DNA of 64,000 nt from the NCBI GenBank assembly GCA_039027855.1, contig JBCCJI010000011.1:65759-129758 (forward strand), read 5' to 3'. The translations under genes were made by a program, and so were the position numbers. Below the pieces are notes generated by a model that was not told the DNA's origin, ran no database searches, and saw nothing but the letters and a program-made list of their open reading frames with translations. Positions 62,001 through 64,000 of the stretch are shown piece after piece. Numbering within the stretch: position 1 is the stretch's first letter; each line of letters begins with the position of its first letter. This DNA comes from Thermohalobaculum sp039027855 (GTDB lineage: Bacteria; Pseudomonadota; Alphaproteobacteria; Rhodobacterales; Rhodobacteraceae).

Positions 62001-62512
62001 ACCTGATGTATCCCAAGGTCTACCTCGACTACATGGGCCGCCGGCGGGGCTACGGTCCGGTCCGGGTGCTGCCGACGCCGACCTTCTTCTATGGCATGCA
62101 GCCGGGCGAGGAGGTGCAGTGCGACCTGCGCCCGGGCGTGACGTTGGTGATCCGCCTGCTCACCGTCTCCGAGCCCGACGATACCGGCGAGGTGAAGGTC
62201 TTCTTCGAGCTAAACGGCCAGCCCCGCACGATCCGCGTCGATGACCGGCGCATCGCCGCAACCGCCAAGCGTTCGGAAAAGGCCGATGAGGGCAATCCCG
62301 GCCATGTGGCGGCGCCGATGCCGGGGCTGATCGGCTCGGTCGCGGTCGAGGCGGGGCAGCGCGTGCATGCCGGCGAATTGCTGCTGACGCTGGAGGCGAT
62401 GAAGATGGAGACGGCGATCCGCGCCGAGGTCAACGGCACGGTGGAGCGGGTCGTGACGGCTGCCGGGACACAGGTCGAGGCCAAGGATCTGTTGATTGTG
62501 ATCGCCAGCTGA
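59057..62512 (+). CDS. pyc: Pyruvate carboxylase
   Basis: Biotin-dependent anaplerotic enzyme that makes oxaloacetate from pyruvate, bicarbonate and ATP. The full single-chain form (1151 aa) is present: biotin carboxylase (about 1-450; MFSKILVANRGEIAIRVLRAA, MLKASWGGGGRGMR, FFIEVNPRIQVEHTVTEEITG), carboxyltransferase (about 530-810; LLMTDTAMRDGHQSLLATRMR, FRVFDPLNW, IPIHFHTHDTSG), allosteric linker, and C-terminal BCCP with biotinyl Lys1116 in AMKMET. The ATG at 59057 begins the conserved N-terminus; 33 codons of upstream frame lack support. Confidence 0.97.
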   Translation: MFSKILVANRGEIAIRVLRAANELGKRTVAIYAEEDKLALHRFKADEAYQVGAGKGAVAAYLDIEGVIRIAREAGCDAIHPGYGFLSENPDFVDACTVAGITFPGPRAETMRMLGDKASARRAAIAAGVPVVPASEVLPDPASGMAEIRAAADVVGYPMMLKASWGGGGRGMRPIHGAEELESKVTEGRREAEAAFGNGEGYLERLIQRARHVEVQILGDRHGSLYHLWERDCSVQRRNQKVVERAPAPYLSEEKRAEICELGLKIGRHAGYQCAGTVEFLQDADTGEFFFIEVNPRIQVEHTVTEEITGIDIVKAQIRICEGATLAEATGVKGQHAVTHTGHAIQCRITSEDPLNNFIPDYGRITAYRGATGFGIRLDGGTAYSGAVITRSYDSLLEKVTAWAPTAEEAVARMDRALREFRIRGVATNIVFVENLLQHPSFVDMSYTTTFIDSTPDLFEFKKRRDRATKLLTYIADITVNGHPEVAGRPKPYATPEVKVPTRPVAPSEPAPNGWKQILDAEGPKAVADRMLASKALLMTDTAMRDGHQSLLATRMRSIDLVKVAPAYARLAPELFSVECWGGATFDVAYRFLQECPWQRLRELRAAMPNMLTQMLLRASNGVGYTNLPDNVVQHFIQQSAATGMDVFRVFDPLNWVENMRLAMDEVLASGRLLEACVCYTGDIDDPERAKYALSYYVDLAKELEAAGSHVLCIKDMGGLVKPMAAKRLVEALKGEIAIPIHFHTHDTSGVSAASVLMAAEAGVDAADGAMDAMSGMTSQPPMGSMVAALRGTERDTGLDPANLRTLSRYWERTRKLYAAFEPDIRSGSAEVYQHEMPGGQVTNLRAQARSMGLEERWDEISRTYSDVNQMFGDVIKVTPIAKTVGDLALAMVAAGLTRADVENPDVEVSFPDSVVTFFKGAVGQPPGGFPETLQKKVLAGEAPITVRPGSLMAAADLEAARTEASDAMDGHTVDDEDLSSYLMYPKVYLDYMGRRRGYGPVRVLPTPTFFYGMQPGEEVQCDLRPGVTLVIRLLTVSEPDDTGEVKVFFELNGQPRTIRVDDRRIAATAKRSEKADEGNPGHVAAPMPGLIGSVAVEAGQRVHAGELLLTLEAMKMETAIRAEVNGTVERVVTAAGTQVEAKDLLIVIAS

Positions 62513-62596
62513 TGCGTTTTTCCGCATCCGGCTCCGTCTTTTTCGCGTCTGTGCTACACTCAGTCGTAACGGGACAGCGCCTTGGGGGAAATCGAC

Positions 62597-63601
62597 ATGC
62601 GCCACGGGAGACTTATCGGGCTGGTCGCGGCCACCGTGATTGCCGGCATGATCGCCGCAGCGGATGCACGCGCGCAAGTGCGCGGCCTCAGCTCTGGTGA
62701 TGGCGCGATTGGCGGGCGGGGCGGCGCGGCGGCTTCGCTCATACCGCATTCCGGGCGCTATGATAGCTATGACGTGGTGCCCACCTTGCGCGACCGCGAC
62801 CGGCGGCGCGGCCCGGGGGGCGGCGGATCGTCAGATCGCAACGATCCCGGCGGGCGCGACGCCGGCAACCGCAGTCAACCCGACGATCGGGGCATCAGGC
62901 GCCATCGCGGGTCGATGACCGAACGCTTCGCCTCCCGGCGCGAGGCGCGTGCCGAACGCCGCCGGCGTGCGGCTGAGCGGGCCAAGAAGCTTCGCAAGGG
63001 CTTTCCCGGGGTGATAGCGCCCTTCGTGGTGCGGGATTACGACGACGACGATCCCGACGTGGTGATCGAGATCATCGATGACACCCCGCCCGAGGCGCCG
63101 ATCGACCCTGAGGCAGCGCCGCTGGAGTTCTCGCCGGCCGAACCGCTTCGGCTTCGCGCGGGCCAGCGGGAGCCGGACACGGTCGCCGAGATCGCCGCGG
63201 CGCTCACCGTCACCGTCAGTGCGCGCGGCGGCACCTTCGAAAGCGTGGCGAGCGAGATCGACACCAAACGCCTGCGCATCCTGCGCGCCATCGCCCTCGC
63301 CGATGCGAGCGCCTGCATCGACGGTCAGGGGGCGCTCGACATCGCCAGCGACGCCGACACCGGTTTTCGGGGCGAGGGGCAGGTCGCGCTCAGGGTCGCC
63401 GATGCATCGACCGTGCTCGGGGTGATGGCAGCCCTGCCGGAGGACACCGTCGCGGGCGTCAGTACCGCGCCCGATCACGCAGGTGTTGCCACGGCCACGG
63501 CCGAGGCCGGCGAGACCCCGACACGCGGTTTCAAACGCGTCCCGGGCCGCCGCATCGCAAGCGCGGCCGGCGCACCCGCACACTGCCTGTCAGTCGAGTA
63601 G
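62597..63601 (+). CDS. Exported protein of unknown function
   Basis: A 334-aa secreted protein with signal peptide (MRHGRLIGLVAATVIAGMIAAADARAQ). Residues about 50-140 are low-complexity, rich in Gly, Arg and Asp (DRDRRRGPGGGGSSDRNDPGG), followed by an acidic stretch DYDDDDPDVVIEIIDD and a folded C-terminal region with two cysteines (ADASACIDGQG and PAHCLSVE). Start is the ATG after GGGGGAAA; a TTG 15 bases earlier is in frame. It stands alone 84 bases after pyc. I do not recognise a family. Confidence 0.7.
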   Translation: MRHGRLIGLVAATVIAGMIAAADARAQVRGLSSGDGAIGGRGGAAASLIPHSGRYDSYDVVPTLRDRDRRRGPGGGGSSDRNDPGGRDAGNRSQPDDRGIRRHRGSMTERFASRREARAERRRRAAERAKKLRKGFPGVIAPFVVRDYDDDDPDVVIEIIDDTPPEAPIDPEAAPLEFSPAEPLRLRAGQREPDTVAEIAAALTVTVSARGGTFESVASEIDTKRLRILRAIALADASACIDGQGALDIASDADTGFRGEGQVALRVADASTVLGVMAALPEDTVAGVSTAPDHAGVATATAEAGETPTRGFKRVPGRRIASAAGAPAHCLSVE

Positions 63602-63669
63602 CGCGCGGCCGAATGCCTGGCCCGCCTGCGCCGGGCGGCAGCGCGTGATGCGCGGATGCCAGGCCGGAC

Positions 63670-63775
63670 CGGGTCAAGGTTTGCGCCCGCGACGGGCAAC
63701 GCCCGACCGACCCTGTACCGCGGCCCGGCAGCCGCAAAACGCTCGAACAGAAGCCGCCTGCGGCTTCCACCAGCC
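63670..63775. repeat. Dispersed intergenic repeat, copy B
   Basis: Shares ordered blocks with 24359-24476 (see copy A), including CGGGTCAAGG, GCGGCCCGGC and the hairpin AGAAGCCGCC-T-GCGGCTTC followed by CCAGCC. It lies just inside the edge of an IS481-type element. Confidence 0.65.
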
Positions 63776-63860
63776 CCGCGACCTGCCCCCGCGACGCGCC
63801 AACACGGGCGCCATGTGGCTCCAGCGAGCCCCGGCGCCGGCAAGCCGCACTCCCGCAAGA

Positions 63861-64000
63861 CTAGAAGTTCAGTCCCGGGATGAGGTGGCTGGGATTTGTT
63901 GAGAAGCGGCGTGTCTCTGATGCCCACTTCTCAACGATGAACTCGAAGGGGGTTTTCCCTTTGAGCGTCTTGAGGCGCTTGGCGAAGTTGTAGGCCTCGA
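63861..64000 (-). mobile_element. IS481-family transposase, 3' end only
   Basis: Reading the minus strand into the TAG at 63863 gives EAYNFAKRLKTLKGKTPFEFIVEKWASE followed by TRRFSTNPSHLIPGLNF and stop. This is the conserved C-terminus of IS481-family DDE transposases (YNxxRxLKTLxGxTPxE ... PGLN). The rest lies beyond the window, so it cannot be told whether the element is intact. No terminal inverted repeat was identified. Confidence 0.85.

Overview
The window is GC-rich, densely coded chromosomal DNA of an alphaproteobacterium, most likely a Rhodobacterales-type marine or soil bacterium. This rests on gene content: TAXI-TRAP and TctABC transporters, a CC0125/CC1285-type lipoprotein, an rkp-like capsule-lipid locus, pyruvate carboxylase and a bacterial alternative oxidase. 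No rRNA or ordinary tRNA gene was found. The placement is inference; no marker gene settles genus.

Layout. 1-3.3 kb: two tandem di-heme cytochrome c peroxidases (the first cut by the window edge), a divergent Crp/Fnr regulator with a DNR-like box between them, and a pseudoazurin-like cupredoxin. 3.4-13.4 kb: a three-gene secreted-protein operon (small exported protein, 2716-aa beta-helix protein, exported C39-like cysteine-peptidase protein) of no known function. 13.6-15.4 kb: alternative oxidase and an exported alpha/beta hydrolase. 15.6-21.1 kb: an RNA-repair locus of rtcB, an array of five Y-RNA-like noncoding RNAs, the Ro60 orthologue rsr, and divergent rtcR. 21.4-26 kb: Spy/CpxP-like protein, UspA, BCCT transporter, flavodoxin, lipoprotein. 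26-29.7 kb: tonB-exbD-exbD-exbB plus a small exported protein. 30-38.7 kb: one long same-strand block, tctC-tctB-tctA, CoA-transferase, citryl-CoA-lyase-like enzyme, TAXI receptor and fused TRAP permease, looking like uptake and CoA-dependent cleavage of a tri- or dicarboxylate. 39.2-51.2 kb: rkpA (reducing polyketide synthase), rkpG (alpha-oxoamine synthase), rkpH (SDR) and rkpJ/kpsS-like. 51.4-58.7 kb: ADP-forming acyl-CoA synthetase/GNAT fusion, UspA, a second TAXI-TRAP system. 59-63.6 kb: pyruvate carboxylase and an unknown exported protein; the right edge holds an IS481-type transposase 3' end.

The most unusual part is 17.06-17.80 kb. On the minus strand, between rsr and rtcB, five tandem units share one plan: a lower 8-bp stem followed by a bulged A, an AUGCC-type internal loop, an upper stem starting at a GGAAC box, and an apical module. 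In three units the apical module is a circularly permuted tRNA (T-arm, closed acceptor hairpin, D-arm), in one it has T- and D-arms but no acceptor stem, and in one it is only a hairpin. This matches the YrlA class of bacterial Y RNAs known next to rsr and rtcB, but with an expanded and diversified set. The secreted giant-protein operon and the rkp locus are the other two systems worth following up.
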